DNA of 64,000 nt from Blastobasis lacticolella (lineage: Eukaryota > Arthropoda > Insecta > Lepidoptera > Blastobasidae): assembly GCA_905147135.1 (NCBI GenBank), contig LR990067.1, positions 5,952,001-6,016,000 of the forward strand, in the 5' to 3' direction. This document shows, one piece after another, positions 1 to 10,549 of this stretch. Under the pieces are notes generated by a model. It was not told where the DNA came from and did not search any database. It was given only the letters and a program-made list of their open reading frames with translations. The position numbers and the translations under genes were made by a program. Position 1 is the stretch's first letter; each line of letters starts with the position of its first letter.

Positions 1-1980
1 GTACAAGGCATGACAGTGAAGGTACCACGCCACAGGCTATTCAATTTGAAGACTCGTTATAGACACCTAAATGACAGTGTCCGATCATACATGGTACATT
101 AGCTTAAAATAAAAAAAACATCGATTGTAATCGAAGTTAATTCGTTTTAAAGTGACCTACTTTTTTATAATTTTTTGTAGGTATATAATGCAGGACCTAA
201 GTAAACAAAATTGTCTATAAAATCAATAAGCTAATGAAATAAATAAACATAAAATGTTAATAGAAATTTAAGTGATATTTATAATTATAGTTTAATAGGT
301 ATGTCAAGAGTAAAATAACGAACAAGTGTTTGAAATGTTAGAGAAATTTTAACGATAAAGAACTTTTGTTTTTAAATCATCATCAATCACTGTTTCAAAT
401 CTTTCGAAACTCTCCTCACGAATACCGACCAGATGAACATTTATTTTTTAAAGTCACAATATCACAAAAACATTAACGTCTATTTTAGGACTGTGTATAA
501 TGTTATAATTTAAACAATAATGTGAATTTTTGTGAAGCCTTTCATGAATAACGTTATATTATTTATATTTACCCCTTCACATAGATTGTCTGGAAGATAT
601 CGCTAAAAGCGATAGCAACGCCTTTTCGCGTACTTAAGTATGTTAATGTTTATGTACCTATGTTAATATTTAGATGGGCACAATAAGAGTTTTTACGTAC
701 ATATTAAAGCATATAAATACAACAGTGTAAAGTCAATTTGTTGCGTGGGCAATTTTACAGTTATTTATTACAGTTTTTAATCAATGAATACCCGGTTTTG
801 TTGCGTGTACAAGTGTGTGTTAAAAGTAGAAAAAATATATTTAAAAAAATTACATATCCGCCCCGGTCCTAAAAACTGGACCGTACTTTTTACAAAACGT
901 TCAATGGACCCTTTTCTATGTTTTTTCGCGCGCAAATTTGCCCCTTTGAATTAACCCTCGGCGAAAAATGACAGGACATGTAAACTCCATTGAGCTGAAC
1001 CGGACCAGACCCCTCGCGCCTCATCTAAATTAAGACTGGCTACTAACAAAAAAAATATATTCGTACAAGAAATTCGCTTGTTGAAAAAAAACCCGTTTGC
1101 AATTTTTTTAAGGGTGCCCGATAAAAAACCTGTTTTGGAACCATCTTCGTTCGACACACAGAACAAATCACAATTTATTCGCAATTGTAATTTTACAATT
1201 TACAGAAATGTTCGGCGATATAATACCTAATACCATCGTTGGTATTAACAAAATAAGTAAAAACTAAATGCAGTTAACATAAAATCATGATTATTCCGAT
1301 GTTTAACTGCGATTGAGTTTGAATTTCGAGCATTCTTTTGTTAGGATATAGGATCTCTACTATGGCGAATATCATCGCTCATTTCCTACTAATCAATCAT
1401 GTTTGTAGGCAGTTTGTAGGATGACAAGCTACATCCTTCTATTTGCAATGTTAACCTAATTATCCAATGTACTTATAACTGAAAATAGGCACATACTGAC
1501 AAACGAAAGACCGACTGGTACTAATTTTAATAATCCATTGAAAAGATGATAATTGGGATTTTTAGACCATGACAGGAATCTTTAGAATTCCGAAACCAAC
1601 GAAGGTATGTACCTCCAACAACTTGAGAAAGTCTTCACTTGCCTTCTTTTTGTTACTTCATATCTTTTTTCATACAAAATTAAAAAAGGATATCCTTGGA
1701 AGGAACCAACTGGATTACCCGACTTTTTGAAGGGAATTCGTGAATTGAAAGTGGTTCTTAGTGAATTAATTAATTTACATTAATTATAGTGAATGCCTAG
1801 CAAAATACCTACGTGTGAAAGTGTATAATTGTAATATACAATCAAAAGTTTTCGTAAGTACGAAATAGAACCTACAATATTATCATTACTATAAGAGGCT
1901 AAGGCAAGGTAAGGCTCTGGCGTTCAGTATATTCTATGGTTTAGTTTGAGATTAAACTCTATAATAACAGAATATAAAAT
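1..1980. other. AT-rich DNA without a recognisable gene
   Basis: No coding region, RNA gene or known repeat is recognised here. The only open frame of note is about 77 codons on the minus strand (951-1184); it has no splice-site context or family motif and is probably chance. Confidence 0.5.
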
Positions 1981-1981
1981 A

Positions 1982-2276
1982 CTAGTGGACCCGGCGCGAC
2001 TTTGTTTGCGTATACCTACTTTACCCCTACCTACCCTTTTTTCCTATTTATTTATTTAATTTATTGGAGTACCAACAGCTTATAAAACACAATACCAAAC
2101 AAGCCAATTATAGGTACTCGCTGATAACAAACTAAACGGTACTCACTTATAAACCTTCCTTTTGAATCACTTTATTTGTTGTTGAAAACTGCATTAAAAT
2201 CCGTTGCGTAATTTAAAAGATCTAAGCGTACATAGATACATAGGGACAGACGGCGGGAAGCGACTTTGTTATATAC
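1982..2276 (+). repeat. Repeat E copy, split by a ~100 bp insertion
   Basis: It opens with CTAGTGGACCCGGCGCGAC and ends with the shared block ACAGACGGCGGGAAGCGACT. The same sequence occurs at 4198, 13219, 51435 (reverse) and 56733. This copy carries an extra block at about 2045-2145 between the pyrimidine-rich CTACC part and the TATAAACCTTCC part. Class unknown; probably a short non-autonomous element. Confidence 0.75.
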
Positions 2277-2309
2277 TTTTCTTTGCTTTAGTAAGAGATT
2301 AAACTGTAA

Positions 2310-2558
2310 TGTAAAAACAACAAAATATAAAATTACTATGTAGTAAGTATGGCTCCAACCCTTTACCTTTCCCTGCAGAGGAAGACATGCCAAAAAGAAC
2401 AAAATTTGAATTTCAAAAATTTGAATCGCTTCACAGGTGCATTGCGCAATAGGTACGTTTTCTTTGCTAACACCTGGCTTTCTGTGACTTACCCCTTTGC
2501 TTGCCACAGATGACGAAAACGGTAGGCAGAGGCAACAAACACAACATGTTATCATCAC
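2310..2558 (-). other. Unique minus-strand open segment with splice-like sites
   Basis: Read on the minus strand, an ATG-started frame (from 2558) meets a donor-like GGG|GTAAGT and, about 100 bases on, an acceptor-like run ending CCTCTGCAG. The downstream part of the same open frame runs into the older repeat E copy. A short intron is possible, but the coding content is unconvincing and I recognise no product. Confidence 0.2.
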
Positions 2559-2911
2559 GAGTTTTCGTGAACCGAGGTATCGGTCGTCGTCCCCTTTAAT
2601 AAAGTTATCGTTCCGTTATCGCTAGAAATTAGGTTACGCTACGTACTCGGTATCTATTTTGTTGTCCGGTCGTCTTGTTAGTAAGGAAAGCTAGAAAATG
2701 GCGGCGCAGTTCTAATTTTAAATTGTGTTGGTAAATGTTGCGTGTTTATTTGTTTGGATACCGGCAGATTTCGCTTTCTGTTTATGAGTGTGGGTTTTGG
2801 GTTTGGTTTGTGATTTTAATAGTTCATAATCTCCGTAATATTATAAATGCGAACGTTGATGGGATGTTTAGATTTTTCGAGGATAGTGTAGTGGTAGGGG
2901 TAGTAGGGGTC

Positions 2912-3060
2912 GCAGGGACGCAGCGTGGGTAGGCCTCCCACAAGGTGGACCGACGACCTGGTAAAGATCGCAGGTACCAGCTGGATGCGGCAGGCACAGG
3001 ACCGCCCTTTGTGATATCTGGGGGAGGCCTATGCCTAACAGTGGGCGTCTTTCGGCTGAT
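2912..3060 (+). pseudogene. LINE C-terminal fragment (RTE-like)
   Basis: On the plus strand, pieces such as RWTDDLVKIAGTSWM and LGEAYA are readable, followed by a stop and a CAGTGGGCG tail. This is the extreme C-terminus of a reverse transcriptase of the kind common in lepidopteran RTE-like LINEs. Only about 50 residues remain, with an in-frame stop before the LGEAYA part. Sister fragments lie at 12509, 14782 and 24060. The clade is from memory of the motif. Confidence 0.75.
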
Positions 3061-3183
3061 GATGAGGGCCTCATAGACCCCCCACGTAGAGCCCCTTAGT
3101 GTTGACACTTGAGCACACCCGCCCATAATTTGAATCTTAATACTACTGATACTTCTTGGAATTGATTACAAACATTGTAATCT

Positions 3184-3292
3184 AGGTTTTTGATAAAAAA
3201 TCTATATTTTCCCAGGCTTATGATAAGATTAGGCAGGTTTTGTCTTCCTCCAGTTCTTGATCATAAGCCTAGATTTTTTATCAAAAACCCAA
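3184..3292. repeat. Imperfect hairpin, possible MITE
   Basis: The arms share GGTTTTTGATAAAAAATCTA and AGGCTTATGAT in inverted order. The left arm has about nine extra bases between these two blocks. The centre is about 40 bases. No clear target duplication. Confidence 0.5.
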
Positions 3293-3574
3293 TTTAATCA
3301 TAACCCAGCGATATAACCTAACTGACAGGAAAACGTCACCAAAAATCCCCGACCAAGAACACGTAGGTATTGGTACTCAAATATTTTCTAAACTACTAAA
3401 CCCAAATTAATGAAACAAAAAGGAAACCATTTCGAATAAACTACCATTCAAATACAGAAAACCGCATCGAAATCGGTCCATCCGTTCGGGAGCTATGACG
3501 CTACATACACACATAGGCACACAGAGTACTCAGAGCCACAGCACAGGTAAAATTTTTTTTCAGCTACTCAGGGA

Positions 3575-3876
3575 CTAACTAGCAGGAAGCCCAACTGATG
3601 GTAAGCAGTAACCGTCGCCTATAACATCTACAATTCATACATTAGCAGTTGCAGGTAACAAAAATGCAGAACCGCAGCAGGTGCGTTGTCACTGTAAGGA
3701 CTAGATGAAACGCCTCATGCCTGTAAATGCTGGCTACCTCATCCTTCAAACCGGAACACAACAATGCTGTAACACCCCTCTTCTTTCGTCGCAGGCTAAT
3801 AAAATATCTGTTAAATTTTCTTTTTATTTTGTAATTTAATGTGCAATAAAGAATTTATCTATCTATCTATCTTGGC
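3575..3876 (+). repeat. Repeat H with LINE-like 3' tail
   Basis: It contains the recurring blocks TGATGGTAAGCAGTAACCGT, AACAAAAATGCAGAACCGCA and CGCCTCATGCCTGTAA, and ends in TGTGCAATAAAG followed by a TATC microsatellite, the usual style of a LINE 3' end. Related copies: 10380 (reverse), 13120, 14505, 33540, 35258 (reverse), 38212 (reverse), 61320 (reverse). Confidence 0.7.
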
Positions 3877-4197
3877 CATCGATTTCCCATTTTTAACACA
3901 ATACCGGTATTCCGGTAAGTCAATTCCGGTAGGTAAGTAATTCTATACCTATTTCCACAAATGAAATGCTTACTTTTATTATTTTGAGTCGTTATAAAAA
4001 AATAGTCGCCATCGACGTTATTTGATAGCCACGTGTTGCATTTGATTGATTGATTTGATATCCAAAAGTGTGAAATTACTATTCATCATTTAGCTATGGA
4101 TAGCAATTCTGGCACCAATGTCATACGTTAAAATTTTACAAGTAAGCATATAGGTATGCGCAATTTTTACGCAATTTACAATTTACTATTAAAAATC

Positions 4198-4382
4198 GCG
4201 CCGGCGCGCGAATTCGTTCGCGTACACCTACTTTACCCCTACCTACCCTTTTTTTCTTGCTTATACACCTTCCTCTTGAATCACTCTATCTATTGTTGAA
4301 AACCGCATTGAAATCCGTTGCGTAGTTTAAAAGATCTAAGCGTACATAGGGACAGACGGCGGGAAGCAACTTTGTTTTATAC
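4198..4382 (+). repeat. Repeat E copy
   Basis: Near full-length E: a GGCGCGCGAATTCGTTCGCG head, the CTACCTACCC pyrimidine tract, AAATCCGTTGCGTAGTTTAA in the middle and GACGGCGGGAAGCAACTTTG at the end. Confidence 0.75.
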
Positions 4383-4457
4383 TATGTATGGATCACCTTT
4401 TTTCGATTCAAAGTTATGACGTGATTACGTGGAAACCGTTAATTTGGAGATAATATT

Positions 4458-4755
4458 GTCAACTTGGCGTTGATGTCTCGGTTGCGTACTCGCGAGGGCC
4501 CGGGCTCCGCCTTGACCATGATCCAGGATTTGGCACATCAGGTTTACAGTAGAGCGACTGCCATCCGACCTCCGTGATCCTGTTAACAGGGGAACCTGAC
4601 CAGATTGGATCAGTTCCACATCTAGTCGCCTGAATGTGCAGGTTTCATCACGATGTTTTCCCTCGCCGTAAGAGCATCGGTTAGTGTTTAACTAATGAAC
4701 ATAACTCAGAAAAGGGTCATTGGTACATTGCGGGGTTGGAACCCGTCGTGGAGCT
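4458..4755 (-). mobile_element. SINE-B copy, truncated head
   Basis: It matches the body of the complete copy at 43540-43893 (GGCCCGGGCTCCGCCTTGACC, CAGGTTTCATCACGATGTTT). The tRNA-like head is reduced to a damaged box B (GGGGTTGGAACCCG). An RNA polymerase III-derived short interspersed element, inactive. Confidence 0.75.
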
Positions 4756-5436
4756 AATGACGCTCCACTAATCCACAGGAGAATCAAGTCTGATAGTGAA
4801 TTAACACGGGCTTCTGATAATGATAGTGATGATCATAAGGTGACTAGCTTTTGCCCGCGACTATGTCCACGATGACACAAGTAAAGGTCCAAGTAGCTTT
4901 TTCCTCTGATTTGTTTGACTGATGTTTTGAATATTTCGAGATCATAACTATTTTTAACCCTCGACGCAAAAGCTTAAGCTGGATTTCAATCACAGAAAAC
5001 CGTATCGAAATCGGTCCATCCGTTCGGGAGCTACGATGCCGTGGACAGAGGCAATTATTACTCTTTTTTGTTTCTGCGGTTTAAAATTTGTTTCTGTTAC
5101 TCCGTATACATAAACGTGCAATCGAGAAAAACTTCATTAAAGGAACTTTACATTACATTGACAATATTTCAAATTTCGCATACTTACCTTGAAAAGATAT
5201 AAACTCATTTCCTCGGCAGACTTACCTGAAATAAAACATATGAATAAGTATTACATACAATATTGACAGCGGTAAGAGATGAATGGACAAAGAAAACATA
5301 CTGTGCCGACCCCAAATAAATGGGATAAGGGCAGGCAGGCAGGCCGTAAGCTTGTTTACCACCTAAGTGGTAAAAAAAAAGGCAAATGATACGAATGATA
5401 TGAATTACATACAATAACTGCATTGTGGTTATTCCC

Positions 5437-5605
5437 CTCATCATCACAGCCCGTAACAGTCTACTGCAGGACTTAGGGCCGCTCCCACGAAAGGGGAGGT
5501 TATGGCCATAATCTCCACGCTTGGCAGGCGGGTTGGAGATCGCAGTGCTATAAATGTAACAATGGAAAATGCTGCTGCCCATTTTCCAGACTACGGAGAC
5601 TTATA
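5437..5605 (-). repeat. Repeat D copy
   Basis: D, oriented so its (GATGAT)n tail is 3', includes TGGAAAATGGGCAGCAGC, CAACCCGCCTGCCAAGCGTG and CCTGCAGTGGACTGTTATGG. This minus copy lacks the 5' part. D is the most frequent repeat in the window (over 14 copies or pieces). Its 3' end resembles the 3' end of RTE-like LINEs, so it may be a LINE-mobilised non-autonomous element (inference). Confidence 0.75.
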
Positions 5606-5747
5606 AATCTTCCAAGCAACCTTAGATACCTAGTTAATGTAATATACTCTACTGTAAGGTATGGGATAAGCCCGTCTTTGTATATTAAATTGTGTTTAAA
5701 TGAACTGCCATGTTTTAGTGTATTATGGAGTTTTTTTTTATATATTA

Positions 5748-5854
5748 TCCGGCAGACAAACAGGCATGCGGGCCACCTGATGGAAAATGGTCACCGCCGC
5801 CTATGGACATCAGCAACACCAGGGGAGTCACCAATGCGTTGCCCGCCTCTGAAG
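5748..5854 (-). pseudogene. LINE C-terminal fragment (type C)
   Basis: Read on the minus strand, this is the end of a reverse transcriptase like the one at 29104-29375: a GGGQRIGDSPGVADVH-like stretch followed by a stop and 3' untranslated sequence (GCAGACAAACAGGC on the plus strand). Only the last residues and untranslated tail remain. Confidence 0.65.
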
Positions 5855-6455
5855 GTACTAATTAATAAAAATGCCATTTAATTTTATGGCTTTATCATCA
5901 TAACGAGCCGTTTATGGCACTTACAAGGATTTAACACTTGATAGATATGCAAATGCAAAAAAAAGCGTTTTGTCAGAGAAAACACCAGAGAAATCAGCGA
6001 ACCGTTCAAACAGGAAAAATGCGTAAAAGCTTTCTAATTCACAAAATGATTCATGTTTACTATTACGCTGTATGCGTAGATGAATAAATCACACATCTTA
6101 AGAAAGATGGAACCTTGTCGCAATACCTATAATGTACTAACATCTAGTTGGACCTTAGAAATATCCGGCGAAATTTACTGCGACATAGTACTAAGTGTTC
6201 GTCCTTATACATCTTAGACTACGATCGTATCTTGTCGCTTTAACTCTAATGCAATAAAATCTAGTTGGAGCTTAGAAATGTCCGGCGAAACTTACAGCGA
6301 CATGGTGCTAAATGTTTGACTGGTTACGTAATACAGGAAATTCTTGTAGGTGTATAATTTGTCTATTTTGTGCCCATACGGTTGAAAAATAATGAAGGGA
6401 AGGTGCAGAGATAAATATATGGGTCATGTAGAGAGTAGACTCGACGTAGGAGAGT

Positions 6456-6713
6456 GGCCGTGTGGTGTCCGGCAGAGTAGAATAGCACCCACCCCTTACA
6501 CTCGTGGGGGTCGTACAAGGCGACTAATGTTTACGAGGCAAAAGATCTAGAGTCTCCGTAGGCTGGAAAATGGGTAGCAGCGTTTTCCATTGTTATATTT
6601 ACAACACTGCGATCTCCAACCCGCCTGCCAAGCGTGGAGATTATGACAATAACCTTCCCTTTTGTGGGAGAGGCCTTAAGTCCTGCAGTTGACTATTATG
6701 GGTTGTGATGATG
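6456..6713 (+). repeat. Repeat D copy, near full length
   Basis: It runs from GGCCGTGTGGTGTCCGGCAG to GGGTTGTGATGATG. The 5' block with AGAATAGCACCCACCCCTTA and the GGTCGTACAAGGCGACTAAT block are present. The LINE fragment that follows begins directly at its 3' end. Confidence 0.8.
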
Positions 6714-6714
6714 T

Positions 6715-7147
6715 AGAGAGGATGGAAGAAGATTGCGTCGTGAAGAGAGCCTACTCTGGACGTCCGAATGTTCGAAACATCCAGTGGGACGTCCATTGGC
6801 TGGATGAAGTGCTGTCAAAAGTCAAAATTTCTTTATTGCGTAGGACATTACATATATCTTTCAATCGTCAAAGAGGTAGAAAGGAAAGTAGGAAAGAAAC
6901 ACAGTGACATGTTGGCCGCCCCATGGCCGCAGCACACCCACCCCACGCCAACAACGGCCGGACCGTGTCCGACAATACCAGACAAAGCCGGTCAGTGCCC
7001 GACAATGCCAAGCAGAGCTGGTCCGCGGATCTATCCGAGCTTCAGAGGCCGAGATGGAAGGAAACCGTTCAGGATCGACATGAGTGGCGTCTTTTGGTGT
7101 CGGATGCCAAGATTCTCTTTGGGTCGCTGAGTCGGTGCAGAAAGTAA
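6715..7147 (+). pseudogene. LINE C-terminus interrupted by an insertion
   Basis: The first part reads ERMEEDCVVKRAYSGRP then WLDEV. The continuation QDRHEWRLLVSDAKILFGS and a stop appears only at about 7070-7147. Together they match the usual LINE tail order: GRP motif, RW-D, then DR--WR. About 200 bases (roughly 6815-7020) sit between, with a TGTCAAAAGTCAAAATTTC start and two diverged ~31-bp tandem units rich in CCGACAAT. Non-functional. Confidence 0.65.
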
Positions 7148-7550
7148 GGTTTGTTTGTCATTTGTAAGTATTTTGAACTAGGTTTCAGCGGAAATTATGA
7201 CATCAAAAAATCATCATTACTTTAGGAAAGTCTAGATAAACTCAAATATTTCACAAACTACTGAGATTTTTGTTAAACAAAACATTATAACCAGCTCGAC
7301 TAAACTTCTTATCTATTATAGAATACCGCATCAAAGTCGGTCCTTCCGTTCGAGATAGGGTTGCCGAAAGTTTTCAAGAAGAATTTAGGAGTTTACCATG
7401 TCAAAAATATTGTATCCGTTCAAAAAATATAGTGTTCTTTATTTATTTATCACTTTTAAGCAGATTTTTTACAATTTATCTACGATGTCGTCAACGTTTT
7501 TTTAAATTGCACATAATCATGTACCGTAGCATGTGTATTAAAGTGTATAT

Positions 7551-7811
7551 GACGACCTGAGTGGTTCAGTTGCTTAACATGCCCGTCGTCACGCAGAGGT
7601 CCCGGGTACGATTCCCGGCCGAGCAGAAATTGAAATGATGAATTTTAATTTCTGTTCGTACGGGTCTGGATGTAGTATATATAATGAGCAAGCATAAAAA
7701 AAAGTATATTAGTACTCTGTCAGTTATCTAACACCCATAACACAAGCTTTGCTTACTTTGGGGCTAGATGGCGCTGTGTGAATTTGTACAAGCATATTTA
7801 TTTATTATTAC
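7551..7811 (+). mobile_element. SINE-A copy (tRNA-Gly-like head)
   Basis: The head GACGACCTGAGTGGTTCAG carries box A and is followed by box B (GGGTACGATTCCCGG). The best heads in the window (24690-24955 reverse, 30680) keep CTGCCACGC-like sequence before box B, closest to tRNA-Gly(GCC). The body ends with GGGGCTAGATGGCGCTGTGTG and a TATTTATTATTA tail. Eight copies in the window: 7551, 9418-, 15610, 20996-, 24690-, 30680, 48369-, 55911. Confidence 0.85.
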
Positions 7812-7859
7812 CTTACTATTAATGTGGTCTCTGCCTATCCCTATATATAAAGCCTCTTA

Positions 7860-8220
7860 AAACATCTCACAACGATTCGTAACACCACAGGCAGATCCAC
7901 CACACCAGAACCAGCCATCCTAACACCTACCCCTCCGCGAAAAAAGCGTGACGTACACATGAATGTGGTAGGTGCATAAAGCATAGTACGTAAGAAACGT
8001 TGTCCCACAACAATTCGTAACACCAGTCACAGACAGTTCCAGCCATAACGGGTCGCGCCCTCACGCACGCACGCACACAACCGCGCGAACAGCTGTGCAG
8101 AAACTGTGTCAGTAGCGGTAAAGGCAACGGTACCTGCGTAGTTGCGCCGCTCGCCGCTAGATGGCGGTAGCGTGTCGGTGTGGGATGAGATGAGCGGTCG
8201 TGGAGTTGGTTTATGGGATT
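7860..8220. promoter_or_regulatory. GC-rich unique patch, weak promoter candidate
   Basis: A GC- and CpG-richer island between a SINE and AT-rich DNA. A near-repeat CAACGATTCGTAACACCA / CAACAATTCGTAACACCA occurs twice about 140 bases apart, then an ACGCACGCACGCACAC run and GCTAGATGGCGGTAGCG. No TATA box, gene start or clear coding frame is linked to it. Confidence 0.2.
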
Positions 8221-8229
8221 TTATTGTTT

Positions 8230-8660
8230 GTTTCTTTATTTATTTTAGGCGACAAGGGCTCATAGATATAATACACAATATTTAAAATAAAAACCAATAA
8301 ACGAATTAGGATGAAAGGTAAGAAAAATGCAAAATTATAAACGCTGTGAAATTGGCTAAGCACATTGGAAAATTAATGTACATTATATAGGTACCTATTT
8401 TAATGTGTAAATCTTAAGCTTTTTAAAGATTTCAGCAAAAACCTAATCGACACCACAGGTAACCGGAGAGCTGGCTCGTTCCTCGGACACGGGGATAAGT
8501 ATTGCTATCCAAAAATATTTTAGTACTTTTTTTTGAGGCTTGACAATCTTATTTCTGAATAAACACAATAAATTCCAATTTGTATGAAATTAATCTAAAA
8601 CCAAATAAAAGTAACAGAAAAATATTTACAATTAAAAAACAATAAAACACTAATACTATA
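8230..8660. other. AT-rich DNA, nothing recognised
   Basis: No open frame, repeat family or hairpin stands out. It directly follows the 3' end (minus-strand sense) of the reverse transcriptase tail and may include that element's 3' untranslated region. Confidence 0.4.
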
Positions 8661-8663
8661 ATA

Positions 8664-9290
8664 TTATATGTATAATCCACTCCTTGTCATTCCCGATGCA
8701 AAGGTGCCCATTATACAAGCGGCGTTACCACGCTGAATGGCGATGGACAGCCTCTGCAACAGGAATGACCCAGAGCGGGGGTCACCACCCCTCTCCCTCA
8801 TTCGAAGGCCGACGTCTTTGAAAACCACCCTCGCTTCCTCACACCAACACCCGGTCGTTTCCGCTGCGAGTGGTACAAACAAATAATTGTTTTGCAGCGC
8901 GGAGTATTTGTCTTTTTTTCTAAGGGCCGCAAACGCTGCTGCCCCAGCCGCTCTAACGGTGCGCCCGAGATGCGAAGCCGCGAAGGTGCTGACACATGTG
9001 GCGTCCCACAAAATTTGCCCCATTGTCACGGCACCAGAGTCACACCGTCAGGTCTCTTGCCATTGGAGCTACTCAGTCCAGGAGGCTCCAAGAGGATGTT
9101 GGACGAAATCAGCGCTCTCCGGACAATCTCATTGAGGGCGTGGTGAGGTGGAAATCTTCCCCCGAAAGCAACTCAAAGCGTGGTGACCATTGGCTTCAAC
9201 CCGGGACTCGCAGATGCATTGATAAGGTGCGCATACATCGCATCCCAAGCGAAGAGCCACTGCCACCCGCAGCAAAAACTACTTTTGCCC
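8664..9290 (-). pseudogene. Reverse transcriptase C-terminal region, LINE relic
   Basis: Piecing frames on the minus strand gives, in order: VAVALRLGCDVCAPYQC, a C-x(n)-GHHALSC zinc-binding-like motif, [30 protein letters not shown], then after a stop/frameshift ILWDATCVSTFA, KYSALQNNYLFVPLA, GDPRSGSFLLQRLSIAIQRG. This order is typical of one widespread non-LTR element C-terminus. The last 121 codons (8664-9029) are open; at least two frameshifts or stops interrupt the upstream part. No reverse transcriptase core (YxDD) is present. A second copy is at 41590-42330. Confidence 0.8.
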
Positions 9291-9383
9291 AGCAGTGGGA
9301 TGGTTCAGGCTGATTAAGTAAAATATTAAGTAAGTAGGTGTAGTAATAATATATTTTCCAGTTGCCGCAACAAAGCGCCACGG

Positions 9384-9410
9384 AGCGCCGGTGGCCGAGT
9401 GGTTAAGATA
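9384..9410 (+). repeat. SINE-B head fragment
   Basis: Only CGGAGCGCCGGTGGCCGAGT plus GGTTAAG (box A) is left; the rest is replaced by the tail of the adjoining minus-strand SINE-A, suggesting SINE-A landed in it. Confidence 0.6.
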
Positions 9411-9417
9411 TTATAAT

Positions 9418-9668
9418 AGTAAATAAATAATCATGGACAAATTCACACAGCGCTATCTAGCCTCAAAGTAAGCAAAGCTTGTACTATGGGTATTAGATAA
9501 CTGATATACTACCTAAACACTTTTAAATACATACTTATTACATACAGAACATCCAGACCCGCAACAGAAATTATTATTTATCATTTCAATTTCTGCCCGG
9601 CCGGGAATCAAACACGGGACCTCTTGCAAGGCAGACCGGTATATTGACCCCTGAACCACTTAGGGTGT
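9418..9668 (-). mobile_element. SINE-A copy
   Basis: Full-length reverse copy: tail AATAAATAATCATGGACAAA, body CACACAGCGCTATCTAGCC, box B GGGAATCAAACACGGG (mutated) and box A GAACCACTTAGG at the right end. Inactive by its box mutations. Confidence 0.85.
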
Positions 9669-9748
9669 AAAAACAGCATACTAATATATAATAAAAGTAT
9701 ACATTTTTAACTTAATCTACACTACACGTTATGTAGGATGCACTTGTG

Positions 9749-9998
9749 TTAAGCCTGTGACGTCAGCGTTCGCAGTTGTCCCCGAAATCGCCGAAACACA
9801 GCACCTTTCAGCCAATATTTTTTCTTCATGAGGATTCCTAAGTCTTTAGTCGGAACCAACGCCACGAACGAGAAGAAATTACGTTCATAGCTCGACGGTA
9901 AAGGCTGCACCCTGACCACGTAGTTTTTGGCTTATCTGACATACTCCACCACCTTCGCCGTCACGGTGTAGTGCAGACGGGAGAGGTAGACCGGTATC
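9749..9998 (-). pseudogene. Retroelement ORF1-like relic with an in-frame stop
   Basis: The minus strand reads VYLSRLHYTVTAKVVEYVR, one stop, then VQPLPSSYERNFFSFVALVP, TKDLGILMKKKYWLKGAVFR, RFRGQLRTLTSQA and a stop. A single stop breaks an otherwise continuous frame of about 83 codons, so it is easily missed in ORF lists. The pattern F-S-F--xVP----W--G---RRF resembles the C-terminal part of ORF1/gag-like proteins of some non-LTR elements; that assignment is from memory and uncertain. Its neighbour is a LINE tail in the same orientation but probably from another element. Confidence 0.45.
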
Positions 9999-10022
9999 GG
10001 TCATCATCATACATTCAAGAGT

Positions 10023-10180
10023 ATGACTCTTGTCGGTGAAGCAATCGCCACTCCTCTCTCCTGTCTGCCAACCTCTTCATCTCCTTACAATCTCCGGCGC
10101 TCACTTTTTCCTTCACGTCCTTCCAATATTCAAATCTAGGCTTCCTCTTCCTCTCTTTCCCTCAACTTTGCCTTCTGTTA
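10023..10180 (-). pseudogene. LINE C-terminal fragment
   Basis: The minus strand reads EGKVEGKRGRGR, then after a one-base shift PRFEYWKDVKEKVSAGDCKE, MKRLADRREEWRLLHRQE and a stop. The GKveGKRgRGRPR and A-dR--WR motifs are the standard end of RTE/CR1-like LINE reverse transcriptases. One frameshift; only about 60 residues survive. Confidence 0.75.
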
Positions 10181-10379
10181 TCACACTTAAAAAGTTGTTA
10201 TGTCTTATTACATTTTCTTGTTCTCAATAACTCACTAAATTTCAAGTTTTCCGTACGGTATCGGTGGCGGTTGGGTACTAGGTACCCAAAGTTGGAAATG
10301 TTATAGACTTGATTGGGTTGAATTATATTATGCGTGGTCCCCTCCTCACTAGTGCACAAGGATATGTTTGTTTATTATG

Positions 10380-10545
10380 AGGCATTTCATCTTAGTCCTC
10401 ACAGTGACAACGCACCTGCGGCTCTGCATGTTTGTTACCTTCAACCTAAATGTATGAATTACAGATGTTATGGGCGACAGTTACCACTTACCATCAGGTG
10501 GACTGTCTGCTCGTTTGTCACTGAGCATAAAAAAAAAACAGTTTT
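10380..10545 (-). repeat. Repeat H copy
   Basis: Reverse copy of H (GCATTTCATCTTAGTCCTCA ... GACAGTTACCACTTACCATC). It ends in a poly-A run on the plus strand. Confidence 0.7.
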
Positions 10546-10549
10546 TTTG

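Noticed and set aside
2172..2300. C-terminal part of a 128-codon minus-strand frame
   Set aside because: This part reads backwards through repeat E and cannot be host coding sequence.
6768..7130. 120-codon plus frame with PTMPSRAG-like repeats
   Set aside because: It is a frame-shifted reading across a LINE tail and its insertion; the real relic is in another frame.
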